From Hydractinia symbiolongicarpus (taxonomy: Eukaryota; Cnidaria; Hydrozoa; Anthoathecata; Hydractiniidae), in the NCBI RefSeq assembly GCF_029227915.1, contig NC_079878.1:9982001-10046000 (forward strand): DNA of 64,000 bases, read 5' to 3'. Position numbers and translations under genes: made by a program. The first letter of the stretch is position 1; every line of letters starts with the position of its first letter. Shown here piece after piece: positions 45,305 to 59,000 of the stretch. The notes under the pieces are model-generated. The model searched no databases and was not told the DNA's origin. It saw only the letters and a program-made list of their open reading frames with translations.

Positions 45305-47830
45305 ATGGAGCAGCAACATGGTTGTGATAATAGAATTGAAACAATTAGACCCAATCACGGTGAGTACATATATAAAAAACATTATCTGCGTACACCCAAG
45401 ATAAAATATTTACATCCCGATGGACTTCATGAGATTTTTGAGGAATTGGTAGATGATATTCTCAAAAGGTTTGAAAAACTAAGTGAATCCCCAAACAATG
45501 GATTCGGTTGGATAATATCAAGGATTGTGAGTATGGATATTGAAATTGATATGTTTCAACCACTAAGAGGATCAACCTATATCGAACTACCAAATAAGTT
45601 ACAAGCAACAAAAGTCGTAATAAAAATGTTAAAAACAATGACGACAAATGTTTTATATACCCAATACAATCAGCGCTTCACCCACAACCCAAAAACCCAC
45701 AGAGACTAACCAAGTATAAAAACTACCTCGACAATCTCAGCTTCAACGGTATAGAATTCCCAGTGGCCATCAGAGACATAGCTAGGTTTGAAGAATAAAA
45801 CAACTTCAAAGTTAACGTGTTCGGTTACGAAAGATCAATCTACCTCATAAAACCTACAGATCAGGAAATGCAATTGACCTCCTGTTTACTATCCATTGAA
45901 CAAGCCTATCATTGTTGTTGGAAAAAGAACTTCGAAAGGTTACTATCATCACAGATAAATGATCATGGTCATGCAAAATTTATATGCAAGGGTTGTATGA
46001 ATCGTTTTCAGTTTGAATCCAAATAGAAAAAACACATTGAGTCCGGTGAACAAAAAATGTGGTGACGGTTGATACGGAAGCCTTATTCAAGATAAGGTTT
46101 AACAACTTCAACAGGTCAATTGGAGTACATTATGTAACATATGCCGATTTTGAATCCTTTACACAAAAAAATGAATCGAATCAAGAGGTGGACAAAGAGG
46201 TTCATACACAACAAAGTACCAACACCACAAGCCTTGCGGATTTAACATTCCTGTCGAAGGTCTAACAAAGTGCAAGTCAATACTCTATCGTGGAGAAGAT
46301 GCAGCAAGTCTTCCGTCAAAAAACCTGGAAGAGTTAGCAAAAAGGATATACAACGACCACTTAAAACCTATAAAGCCAATCGAAATGACTAAAGATGATT
46401 GGAAAAGATATTGGAATAAAGGATGTCACATTTGCAAGAAACCAATAGAATACGGACGAGTTCCAATTAAGGGTTAGCTGGTGTATTCAAAGTGTATAAC
46501 CAACGAAAAAGGTGTAATATGTAAAGATGCAGACACCTCAAAAATTGATTGGAAGGAATACTACCCACAAAAGACTGCTACATGTGTAAGAAATCGGTAA
46601 AAAACCCAAGAGTAAAGGACCACGACCTTATCACGGGAAAGTTTAGAGGTCCAGCACATAACAGCTGTAACCTAAATTACAAAAACCATCATTCATACAA
46701 GTATACTTCCATAGCCTACAAGAATATGACTCTCACCTATTCATAAACTAAATAGGAGAAATAGAAGGAGATATAAACTACATTTCACTGAATAAAGAAA
46801 AGTAAATATCCATCTCAAAAAAAAACATACCTGTCGACGACAAAAAAATCATGGAACTAAGATTCATAGACAGTTTCAAGTTTATGGCATCATCCCTGGA
46901 CAAACTATCTAGCAATCTCACGGAATACAAAATGATTCAAGCCATTATGAAGGTAAGCAGCTGGACTTTATAACAAAAAAGGTGTTTATCCATACAATTA
47001 TATGGATAGCTTCGATACATTCAGCGAAAATTCATTACCACCTATCGAAGAGTTTTATAGTAAACTATACGAAAAACACGTAACTGAAGAAGATTTTAAT
47101 CTCTTAATCTCAAACTTGCAATCGAAAACTAAATACGCGCTCCATTACAAGAATCTAAAACAATACATCGATCTAGAACTAAAACTGACAAAAATACATC
47201 GTGGAATCAGATTCAAACAATTGTCTTTGATGAAGTCATAAATCGATAAAAACACTTAACTAAGGACAAAAGCCAATAACGAGTTTGAAAAAGACTTCTT
47301 CAAACTCATGAACAATTCGGTGTTCGGTGCAATTGAAAACTCCAGAAACCGGGTTAGCATAGTCCTATCGAGCAACCACGACAAAACAGTAAAGCTCTGC
47401 TCAAAACCTAATTACACTAAGCGGATAATATTTAGCGAGAACCTAGTTGCTATCCACCTACTCCAAACAAAACTAACTTTCAACAAACCTGTCTACGTTG
47501 GAGCATATATCCTAGACATATTAAAATCGTAGTGTAGACTTCCACTGCAACGTTATAAAGAAGAAATACGATGATAGAGCAAAGTTGTTATTCACCGACA
47601 CCGATTTCCTTTGTTATGAAATCCAAACAGATAACGTAATTACAATTTATTGGAAGATAAAGACCTTTTCGATTTCTCCAATTACGACAATCTCCAAATA
47701 CGATCATCTAAACTACGACGACACAAACAGAAAGGTGTTGGGAAGGTTTAAGAACGAGTGTGGTGGAAAGGTTATCGAAAGGTTTGGCGGGTCTAAAATC
47801 AAAATTATATGCATTCGAGGTTGATAAAAG
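45305..47830 (+). pseudogene. Polinton/Maverick-type protein-primed DNA polymerase B relic
   Basis: Polintons are large self-synthesising DNA transposons related to viruses; their PolB replicates the element. Pieces in order: an N-terminal region with PLRGSTYIELP (45305-45709), a cysteine-rich CKGCMNRFQF (about 46000), an exonuclease motif with DFE (YADFESF, about 46140), CHICKK and HNSCNLNY zinc-type motifs (46430-46680), SFKFMASSLDKLS (about 46880), motif-B-like LMNNSVFG (about 47310) and motif-C-like FTDTDF (about 47590), where the usual Ser after DTD is Phe. The frame is broken by a shift near 45690 and stops near 45797 and 46024, with more later. The stretch that should hold palm motif A is deleted near 47,100. 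No integrase, ATPase or capsid gene was found beside it. Confidence 0.8.
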
Positions 47831-48280
47831 TGAAAGAAAAAGGGCAAAGTGAATAACGAGAGCCATCAGATAACGACTAACATGTGATGCGTATGAAGAC
47901 TGCCTGCTTAAAGAAAAAGAAAACAGACAGAAAATGAACGTCATCAGGAGCTATAAACATGAAATATACACAGAAACAGTAAACTAGATCGCCCTATCCT
48001 AAAATGATGATAAACGAATCATCAGAGACACATACGCCTGACTATGTAGAGAGGGCTTTTGACACTTTGCTGGCTTTGCCTACAATTTTAAGTACATCAA
48101 GAATAATATACTTCGACAAGATAGTTATCTTGAAATATAAGTTGCGAAATGTGTATCCTAGTAACTCTTTAAATAATTTAATAAGACGTGCCAAGATTTG
48201 TTAAAACGCTAAGCAATTATCCACAAGATAAGTTTACACTGTACTCCGGAGCCTAAATTTATTAACACGGTGTTCTACAT
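47831..48280. other. Sequence after the PolB relic, nothing firm
   Basis: A 66-codon open frame at 48004-48204 has no recognisable similarity. It could be a remnant linked to the Ig-like fragment just downstream. No splice structure supports it. Confidence 0.3.
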
Positions 48281-48454
48281 GTAAAGTATAATTGGAAGTT
48301 GCATGCTCGATTTATCGACGATGAAGTAAACAACACTTTGCAACTGACAACATCATTGAAAGATAGTGGTGTTTACACATGTGTTGTTTCATCTTTGACT
48401 GGTTCAATATCCTTTAAAGGAATCCATCTTAATGTTTATCAAACTCCAATATGA
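48281..48454 (+). pseudogene. Immunoglobulin-like domain fragment
   Basis: One frame reads VKYNWKLHARFIDDEVNNTL, then QLTTSLKDSGVYTCVVSS and ISFKGIHLNVYQ. This fits strands C to G of an I-set/V-type Ig fold: core Trp, then L-x-L, DSGVYTC with the second core Cys, and a final L-x-V strand. The first half (strand B Cys) is not intact: the frame has a stop at 48263-48265. It ends at a TGA about 48455. It may be an isolated exon of a cell-surface protein or a dead fragment. Confidence 0.5.
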
Positions 48455-48593
48455 AAGATGTTACAACCCACCTTCCCAGGAGCAATACTACTGATGAATT
48501 TTTTATATCGACTTTAAAGCGAACCTGTACACTGCCCCAGGTAATCGTCAAAAAGCGTGGGCTTGTCGATATCTGTAATATACAATTGTTTGG

Positions 48594-49360
48594 GTGGCCT
48601 CTTTTTGTAGAAGAAAGATGAACATTTATTCGTATAATCCCAAAACTATGTGCAAATCGAACAGGGAAGAATGGCCTCTGGGCATCACGAAGCTTGAACA
48701 TCAAGATTTGTACGCGTCAGCAAAGTCTGCATCACAGCTACGTGTTTTGGAACTATGTTCTGCGTTGCTGCCTGCGTACCACATCCCTGTGATATTCTCA
48801 GAGATTAGCAAGTATTCCATCAATATTTCAACTACTTATTTGAACGATCCCGTTTAAGTTGCAATGGGTGAGCAAGCATTCGATTACTGGGACATTCAGG
48901 TCAATTTTGAAGCCCATTGTTCAACAACAGCACTCAGGATACCTGCCAAAAAGATGACAGGATCTTTACCACTTATCAACTCTATCTTTCGATTCCATGT
49001 CTACTACCACATGCGACGTATACTAGGAAGAATGAAAGTGCCCATGCCTTTTGATGATGGGTTTAGCCAGTACAGGAATCCTATTCGACATCTGCAGAAG
49101 TTGCATAAGTGTGCCTTGAGTACGGTGCAGATCCACACGGAATGTCTAAATTCAAAGCAGTAGGTGCTTCATTAACCAACGGTGAATGGTGGCTTCAAGT
49201 TGATGGAGATTACACAAAGTTCATCAAGCCAACAAGCAGAGCCTTACATCGGTAGGTTTGACTAAACTTAGTGAAAGTGTTTTGATACTTGGGTCACAAG
49301 CACAGGCAAAAGCTTCCTCGTCTTAAGTCCCTAAAGTTCTCTTTTATCTAAAAAGTTGTG
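48594..49360 (+). pseudogene. Unclassified ORF relic, probably from a mobile element
   Basis: A single frame runs from 48594 to 49163 apart from one TAA (48855-48857). It holds LRVLELCSALLPAYHIP, FEAHCSTTALRIPAKKMTG and SIFRFHVYYHMRRILGRM. The coding signal then shifts frame near 49125 (KAVGASLTNGEWWLQVDGDY) and again near 49252 (VGLTKLSESV). Good amino-acid texture across three frames shows a decayed gene. I do not recognise the family. A role in a transposon is inferred only from the setting. Confidence 0.55.
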
Positions 49361-50570
49361 AATGTGAGTAAATCGGCTCTTCAGCTAACTCCTCTATTTT
49401 TTTATTAACGTTATTAATAATTTGATAGTTGCACTTCCTATTTTCACTTGACAGATACAGAAATATTCCAATTGTTTTGCATAGCAATTTTTGCTTTTTT
49501 CAAAATATCAGTATTCACTTATTCTTGTATACATAGAAATATTAGAGACAGTCGCGCCTACTTTTAGTCTGGAAATTAGGTTGCATGCAGTTTGTAGTTT
49601 TTTTCTGATATGTCCACCATTAGAATTTTTTTTTTGGTTTAGAAGTAAAAATAATGCCTAAACAAAAGTAAAATTCAGGACACATGGCTCATTGTGGAGG
49701 AATGTAAATCTTGATTGCAGAGAGAAAGGAAGGATAAACAAATATTTAACATAAAGTTTGTTACAAATCATTTAGCATTGCAAACAGTGGAATTAAGAAT
49801 ATAAGGCAGTATGCTAGAGGAAAAACATATAGAAAGATGTCATCTATTAGCAATAAAATATGTTTTGTTGAAAAGCCTTCTTAAGTAACTATTTCCAGCA
49901 GAACAGAAAATAGCTTAAAAGCCAACCAATGTGGTCAATACAATATTAAAAGATCAGAATTGAATACAGAGCTAATTTGGTCATTAAAACTTTTGAAAAA
50001 ACCAGAATCAAAAAGTAAGCCGTTTTGTTCTATGATTCCAGATAGTAAAATTGCTCTCAAAAGTTCATTGTGGAAAAACAAAATTAAGTTACATTTTCTG
50101 TCATAGTGTTGCTCCTTTTGTTAAAGACACACTGTTAAATGATTTAACGCGTAATTTAAGGAAAGCTTTACAAATTTAAAAATGGTGTTAATAAGAAGGT
50201 AGAAGAACAAGATATAAAATAGTAAGAATAAAATCAACTACCAACATGGTTCCTAGGGCTCTCTTATGATATTTTGACGAGACGGCTTCGTAATAGCCTT
50301 GGTCCAGGCCGACGATACACGGATTTTAATTGGATTGGCCTTTCAAATAAAAACGGCGAGAGTTGGACAGAGTTTGTATATTTTATAACAAGGCGAGAGT
50401 GAAAAAAAGTGCACGAAAAAAAAAGACGCAAAAATGCTAGAAGAAAGATTTTATCAAAAAATATGAGCTTATTATGGCATAAACGAAGGTTAAGAAATAA
50501 ATTACTAGATTCAAATATATTGGTTATGAAGCTAACCAGTCACATGTTTTGCATACATTAAGTTACATGC
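49361..50570. other. No feature recognised
   Basis: AT-rich sequence without repeats, exons or inverted ends that I can support. Confidence 0.5.
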
Positions 50571-50619
50571 TTTATGTAGGTACCTTTTGAATACAAAAAG
50601 TTATGTTGGATATACAGTA

Positions 50620-50745
50620 GAATTTATAATTCGCATGGGGAACAAAAAATTCGTTTGAATTACGGAGAGTTCGAAAATGGCGAAAAATCGCGAATTCGCG
50701 AAAGTTTCTCTCGCGAAAGTTTCTCCAATTAAAGTGGTAGAAAGT
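50620..50745. repeat. Pogo-like element fragment (weak)
   Basis: ATTCGTTTGAATTACGGAG and AGTTCGAAA blocks resemble the interior ends of the MITE at 51479-52005. A 15-bp TCGCGAAAGTTTCTC unit is tandemly doubled inside. No terminal pair is seen. Confidence 0.35.
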
Positions 50746-51478
50746 TGATATAGTCTTATAAAAATTTGTTGTTTTTTTATTTCCGGGAAGCAACTTTCCA
50801 TTCAGATCTATTATTTAGGACTCTAGTCGATAAGGGCTGATTTTAAACAAATGAAAATACATTCTGCGTTGAACTTATATTAAAGAGCTCAAAAAGTTGG
50901 TTAACAAGTTGTTTCAAATTTTTTAAAAACTTCTTTTCGTTATCAAAATATTCACATTTAAAGAATTTCAGATTTAATTATTATGCTGCATAAACTATGA
51001 TGTCATATTTTCCTATGATGATTATGATGTCATATTTAAGTAATAGCAAGTTTTGTCATTTTCTGTCATTAGTTTTGGTCTTCAGCGCGAAGACCAAAAA
51101 TCGCAAATGTTTCTGCCCGAGAAAGTACAATAAGAATCTAAGATACTTGCTTTTAATCAGCACAATATTTTCTTCATTGCCCATTCATATCTCGGATAAA
51201 TACAGCCTTTTTTGCTTTACTATTTACTTGTTGTGTTATGGAGCACATTATTCTTTTTTGTTCAAAAGTAAACGTCAAATGCAACATTTGTTAAAATAGA
51301 ACGATGTTTCTTTACAAGTTTATTTTATGCGGTCTTTCGAACGCGGTTTTTATTGCAAACTGCACTCTTTTAGACAATTTAATTCGAATTTTTTACCTAC
51401 CTCTGTATAAGAAATTCTGAAATATCAAAAACGTTTATTTGTACGCCAATTATTGCGAATGGGCAAACAAATAACGTA

Positions 51479-52005
51479 CAGTAGACGTCCCTTAATTCGA
51501 ACATGCAAGGGACTAAATTATTTGTTTGAATTAACGAATGTTCGGATTATCGAAAGTTCAAAAAAAAAGGATTTTAATAAACGTTTAAAGGTTTTAAGCT
51601 TTAGTTACAATTTTACTACAAATTTTTATGAAAATCTTTTAACGTTGTTTGCTTGCCGATGGCCAAGGCCTCCAAATTCCTTGTAAACTTCATTTTATTG
51701 GAAATGCCAATTTAATTGATAAATTAAAAGAAATTTTGCCACCACTGATGCAATAAAAATCAAAACTTTTGCTTATTTTCCCATAAAATTTTATTTATCG
51801 ATGCACAAAAGTTCGAATTAACGAGCATAATGTAGCCTTGGGACTAAAAAATTGTTCGAATTAGCGAAATGTTCAAATTAGCGGAGTTCGAATTAAGCAG
51901 CTCAAAATATAAGACTTTATTAAACCCAACTCAAGGAATTGGAAATTTGTTCGAAATAACAGAAAGTTCGAATTAAGCGGCATTCGAATTAAGGGACGTC
52001 TACTG
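51479..52005. mobile_element. Pogo/Tigger-like MITE, 527 bp, with TA target duplication
   Basis: CAGTAGACGTCCCTTAATTC at the left and GAATTAAGGGACGTCTACTG at the right are a perfect 20-bp terminal inverted repeat, bordered by TA on each side (51477-51478 and 52006-52007). Repeated TTCGAATTA-type motifs lie subterminally. TA duplication and this CAGTAGAC-type end with AATTCGAA are typical of pogo-group Tc1/mariner elements. No transposase lies inside, so it is non-autonomous. Confidence 0.8.
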
Positions 52006-52059
52006 TAGTTATTTGTTTGTTGTGAAATTATCTTTAAAACGAAAAGAATTGATGACATT

Positions 52060-52239
52060 CATTTCGTACGACATTTAACTGGTCTAACGGAGACCAAATA
52101 AAGACGTCTTTGAGACGAACATTTCAAACGAGATTTTACTGGTCTTACGGAGACCAAATAAAGACGTCTCTGAGACTTTCATTTCGAACGAGATTTTACT
52201 GGGCTTACAGAGACCAAATAAAGATGTCTCGAAGACGTC
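52060..52239. repeat. 60-bp minisatellite, three copies
   Basis: CATTTCGTACGA-, CATTTCAAACGA- and CATTTCGAACGA-starting units begin at 52060, 52120 and 52180, exactly 60 bp apart. Each contains an internal short inverted pair GGTCT..AGACC and AAGACGTCT. A partial fourth unit follows. Confidence 0.85.
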
Positions 52240-52861
52240 TTTTTTAATCAAAAGACGTCCGGACACATTAAGGACGAAAAAAAGCCGTCTTTAAGACATC
52301 TTTGTATTTACTGGGAATTTGCGCATTTTTACGACCTGATTGAGGTTAAGAAAGAGGCTTCTTTTGCAAATAACTTTTAAAAAACTAAGTTTGACATTTT
52401 CTCCATTTTTTGTTCAGTTAAAAGCGTAATAAGTTTCAGCAAAAAATAAGCACACCCAGCTTTAGTGATGTCATAATAAATGGTTGAAGATAAAACAAAA
52501 CTTACAAAATAAATTTTAAATTCACGTTTAGAACAAACAAAAAATCACTTACAAAACTTTCTAAAATTTGTTATTAAAACCTTGTTTTCGTTAATTTCCT
52601 TTAAAAGGCGCGAGTAATTAAAACATCTTTAATGAAACAGACAACGCAATGTTAATTGTCCGCAACTTTGTTTGCCCGAGTAGTTTTAGAACAAAGAAAA
52701 GAAGGAAAATTAAAAGTTAATTAACCATGAATTTTGTATATGTATAGGTAAGAAACTTTTAAATTAAACTTTTGTTAAACTAAGCGAAAGACAAAATAAA
52801 AATAAAATTTTAAAATAGCGTAGCAAAAAGATCAAAGAGCTGTGTGCAATTTCCATATACC

Positions 52862-52894
52862 AAACAGACAGACGGAATACGGCTATTATTAAAG
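52862..52894 (-). mobile_element. Helitron-like 5' end fragment
   Basis: Minus-strand reading begins TCTTTAATAATAGCC and runs into GTCTGTCTG, matching the 5' ends at 7876 and 56004. The rest of the unit is missing. Confidence 0.5.
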
Positions 52895-53618
52895 AAACAA
52901 GCCGGGAAACCAAGCGTCGACACGTCACAAGTCAAGGTGTGACCCGGCGTTGAACACTCTGTGGAGCACTTAATAAGAGCCGTAAACTGTGCCAAACAAT
53001 CAGGTGGAGCGCTTACAGTAGGTATGCAGTATCTCGTTAAGAAAGTGAAGCGCATACACTATTAAAGTGTTGCGACTGAAACATATTTTTCTAAAAATAA
53101 CTTTCCTGCAACGATAGCTAATAAAAACAGAGCCTACAAACCGTTGGTACTCCGTCATAGCAAAAACAATCAGTCAATATTATTTTACTTTGCAGAATAA
53201 GTTTTTGTAAAAGTTAAAAAATTAATCGTGACACCGGGCTGAGCGCTTATTACAGTTAAACGGTGTTGCACTGGCATATAGGGATAATACCCTTTTTAAA
53301 AAAACTTTCTCGCAGACTCTGTTTAAGTAAAACCACAAGAAACAGTCCATTGCTGACACGGGGGGCTGAGCGGTTACAGGGTGACCACTCCTCCTTAAAT
53401 TCCTTAACAAAAGAAAATCTCCTTAAAAGTACTTAAATATACTTAAAAAAATTGAAATTTTAGCTATTCTCCTTATTTTCTCCTTATTTCTTAAATTTTC
53501 TGATCGTAAAATTTTTGGAAATGTGTTCATGATTTGTTCATCACCCGTTAAATAAGACATATTTCTCTGTTACCTAATATCCTATAGTTTCTATCTTTCA
53601 GGGCATAATTTATATGTA

Positions 53619-54838
<1,220 letters not shown>

Positions 54839-55260
54839 TTATGATATAGATATTTGTATAATATGTATACATTTCATATAGAACATAGTATGTAACATTA
54901 AAGATAGAGAACTAAAATTGGTTTTCTCCTTAATTCTTCATAATTCTCCTAGCCTTACTTTGTTCATATTTTGTTTGTGGTCACCCTGGGTTAGTCCAGG
55001 TAAACAGTGTTGCGCATCCGCACAGGGGTGATAACCAAGAAAGTTTAAAAAATAATTGTTACAGTGGGCACATTGTACATGCGCATAAGCGTAACAGCCT
55101 TTTCCAAAAAAACAGTCTGTTGTTAACACTGGGCTAAGTGCTTAGTACAGTTAAACAGAGTTGAACAGGCGTATAGGCGTATTACCCTTTTCCAAAAATC
55201 TTCAGTGCAGCTTCGGTTTAAATAAAAACACAGGGAACAGCCTGTAGTTACCCGTCCATC

Positions 55261-55739
55261 CAAAACAATCGCTAAGCTATTTCATTTGCAGAAAAAGTTT
55301 GCAGAAAAATAATTAAATATGTACCTACCTAGCTAACTCCATTTAGTATAAAAATTTTGCTTAAGAATAATGTTGTAGTCAAACTGCATTTTTATACTTT
55401 CACTGTTTAGCCAAAAATATAGCTAAGGAGCTTGCTAAATTTTAAGAACCTTATCACCAAAATAAATGTTGGCTAGGATAAAAGGCTCTAAAATCTTCGT
55501 TTTAAGATTTGTATATGGCTAAAAAAAACGTGACAATATATTTATCTTAGCATGTAAAAAACATATAGAAAACAAATACTACAAAAATGGAAGTATCAGA
55601 AAGAAAAAATAAAGCAAACATTTAAGAAACTTACTTCTCCTGCAATGAGTTGGTCCAATCTGCTTGCCAAATTTCGGACCGATATTAGGGGTACGTAAAA
55701 ATCGTTTGCTATTTATATAAAACTATGCCTCTGATTGGA
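55261..55739. other. No feature recognised
   Basis: AT-rich sequence; no exon, inverted repeat or RNA motif seen. Confidence 0.5.
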
Positions 55740-56004
55740 CTAGCGGGAACCCGTCCCTGTGACAGCAGGGGCCCGACGGCTTTTCGTCCCTGTGCTAGCG
55801 GACTAGAATTTCATGCGTGGTTAACAGTCGTTTTTAACGCACGAACAGACAGACGGACGACGGCTATTATTAAAGAGACTAGTCGTTAATCCGTGTGGAA
55901 ATATCCACGGGGTCGCCCGTCCTTTATATATCGCATTCTGTGTTTCCGTAACAAAAAGACAAAGAGACGCACGAGCAGACAGACGACGGCTATTATTAAA
56001 GAGA
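55740..56004 (-). mobile_element. Two head-to-tail Helitron-like units
   Basis: On the minus strand one unit starts TCTCTTTAATAATAGCCGTC at 56004 and ends in a hairpin (CGTGGATATTTCCACACGG) and CTAG at 55882-55879. The next starts TCTCTTTAATAATAGCCG at 55878 with no spacer and runs to about 55740, where a CGGGTTCCCG hairpin is followed by CTAG. Same arrangement as at 7704-8172. Confidence 0.6.
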
Positions 56005-59000
56005 TTAAAATACCTCTTACTCTTTCAGCTGAAAACGCAAATTTCCTCTACTATAAAGTTTCACATATTGATCAATAAAAACCGTGTCTCGGTCAACCTT
56101 AAAACTCCTGCAAACCTTGCACTGCATGTAATTTTAATTCCATTTTCCAATTATTCGCTCGCTCGGCCCTACAGTAGTCTTTCTAATTAACTGACACCAT
56201 TTTTGCAAGAAAATAACTATTTTGACATAATTTTCGTTGTTGAGTCGAAAAATTGATGTATTTTGACGTTTTGGATTATTTAAAGATTTTTTTGTCAACA
56301 CAAAAAAAAAAAAATATTAAAAATCTAGAAAAAATACGAAAGTACGTTTTTGTTTCAAAATATCAACAAGCTGTACACATGCCGATAAAAATATACCTAT
56401 AGTATACACCATGATTAACATCTAAAAAAATCAGTTATGTTCGCTTGTCTCATCTTTTTCGTTATCTTTTTTTCTAGTTTAGTGTTCATCAAATGCAATG
56501 TTTTTCTTTTACTCTTCATTATATTTTTAACCTTACCTCGAATTTTAAAAAAATTCCATACAATTACAGCAGGTGGTGTGCAACGCCCATTTTGAAAGGC
56601 ACTGTTCTGATTATTATTAGCATTTTGGTATATGAATATTATAATAGACTTTAAATGTGACAACCAGACGCACTGGTAATATGCGTATTAAATCCCCGAC
56701 ACATTTCCTGGCTAGCTTGTTTGGCTGTCTTCTCTTTGATCCATTTTTCATAAAGACAATAAAGGGGCGTGTTCTTATGACCTCCTTATGGCACTTAAAA
56801 ATTATCAGATATGTTAAAAGATTTGCATAATAAGGGTTTTAAAGTAAACAGTTAAAAAATTTTATCCATGCCCTACACTTATGAATATAAATACCAATGT
56901 ACATTTTAAGCTCTGCGACCTTTTACATAACCATGAACGCCATTACCTTGTTGATGCTTTGACCGCGGAATTTCAAAGAATTTATGCTAAAGAAAACTTT
57001 CCCACCAGACAATCCTATGTATTTCAGGAAAAGAAATTACGCATAACCTTTCAACCTTAAATTTAGCCAGCGCATTGAGTCTTTCGTGGGATAATACTTG
57101 TATTGTACATGAGTAAAACAAACAGTATTTAGAAATGCAGTATTTTAGATATTAAATTAAGAAGTGTTCAGGTTGTAGATCATAATCTCTGCTAATATAG
57201 ATCAACAGAGTAGTATTCAAAAAAAACAATGTTCCTTCATGCATTGCATCATCGTGTGATTTTAAAACAATAGTGTTCAACTTCTAAGTCACCTGCCGAT
57301 AAACTCAATTCCTTTTCTGGCGTGACACCCCTCAAGTATTAGATGTGGTCTGTTCTCTATCCTAACGGAAAACCTTTTGTTTCCTTTTTAACTTACAGAC
57401 AAACAACTTGTCAACCCTAATTACGAGTTATTTTCAGGCGATAACTTAGGCAATCTTTAAAATTCACAATAAACGTGGCAAATAGATATACGATTAATTA
57501 CTGAGCAACAAAATGAATAAAAAGCAGTGATGTTATCACTAACTGCGCATCAACTATACCCCTTCATGGGCAAAAACGCAAGTTTAAATGTTTTTCTAAC
57601 CATTGCAAAGTACAACTACATCACTTGTCACTGTACTATTGCCCTGTCAATAGCGTATTTGTTAAATTTCTGAATTTTTAAAAGTGAATGCAGGCTTGGT
57701 CAACACAAAATGTTGACATTATGGAAGTAAAACTGAGTATTTGACTTACAAATCACAATTGATTGTTGAGAAACAGTACCCAATAACGCTGCCATTTTAT
57801 CAGAAAATACTATGTTTTAACAGATGAAAAAGCAGCTTTCAATGTTATGTCTATTTTTTATTTACAGCTCATACTCCGTGACAATTACATATTCCTCGGT
57901 TGTTAAAAAAGATACCACGTTTTACGGATCGTCTAAATTATGTTCGTAAAATTCCATAAAGCATATTAATTTTGTTATATAATTTATAGTTTTTATAGTA
58001 CACTTCTTTTCGAATTTCTACACGATGCTTGGATCTTAGAAGTACTCTTGTAATTATAATTTCAGTTATACGCCAGAAGGCAACACTGAAATTTTACCTT
58101 AAAATTGTATTTTACTTAATTTAAATAAAAAACAACAACTTAATTTCACTGCAATTTTTCCCAAAGGTGCACCAATCTTACTAACCATAGCTACATTATT
58201 TCCACAATAGCGGACACACAATAAGGACCACCATGCGCTGTTGTACGAATTACATTAAAATATCAACAATAAAATCAATGATCAGCTTTTTTTTTTTTTT
58301 TTTTGTACTTTGCTGATTTTTCCCGATAATCCTTTTCTTTTCAACGTATTCTTTTACCACAAAGACTTATCCGTTTATACAGAGAATAACTTTCTCGCTT
58401 ATTTCAGGATTACAGAATCTTTGTTTTTAAACATTTTAAAATCATGCTAACAAAGTGTGGTGTGCAGTAGCCGCAGTGATTATAAAAACCAGAAGGAGAC
58501 TCGATAGACAAGAAGTATTGGACTTAGACCGTGAAAAAACATAATCACGCAATTATAAAACACAATAATCTATAATTTCAAAAGCCACATATGATTTTAA
58601 TAATTTTAAGAAAAACATTAAAAGAAAAATGCACTGAAGCTACTCGATTCCACGTGTGTTAATAAAAAAAGTCTCAAATTGTAGAAATGGTAGTCAATGA
58701 AAATATAAGGCGAACCTTTAATGCAAATAGGGTATTGGATCAGTAGCATATTTCTGTTTGTACTTAATGTTATTGGTAATGTAACCAATTCTCATTATTA
58801 TTATCAAGTTATTGCATGTACACTGCTCACGTCACGCTGTGTCAGTCGATAGGTTTTGTAACTTCCTTCCATTTTCTCTTCGAATGTTAAAATTATATGT
58901 CTATCATGACCACGTCCGCCGCTGTGATTTTTTATAAAAATCACAACATGTATTATGTAATTTCATAAGAAGCATTATCACATAATTATCGTAGTGTCTT

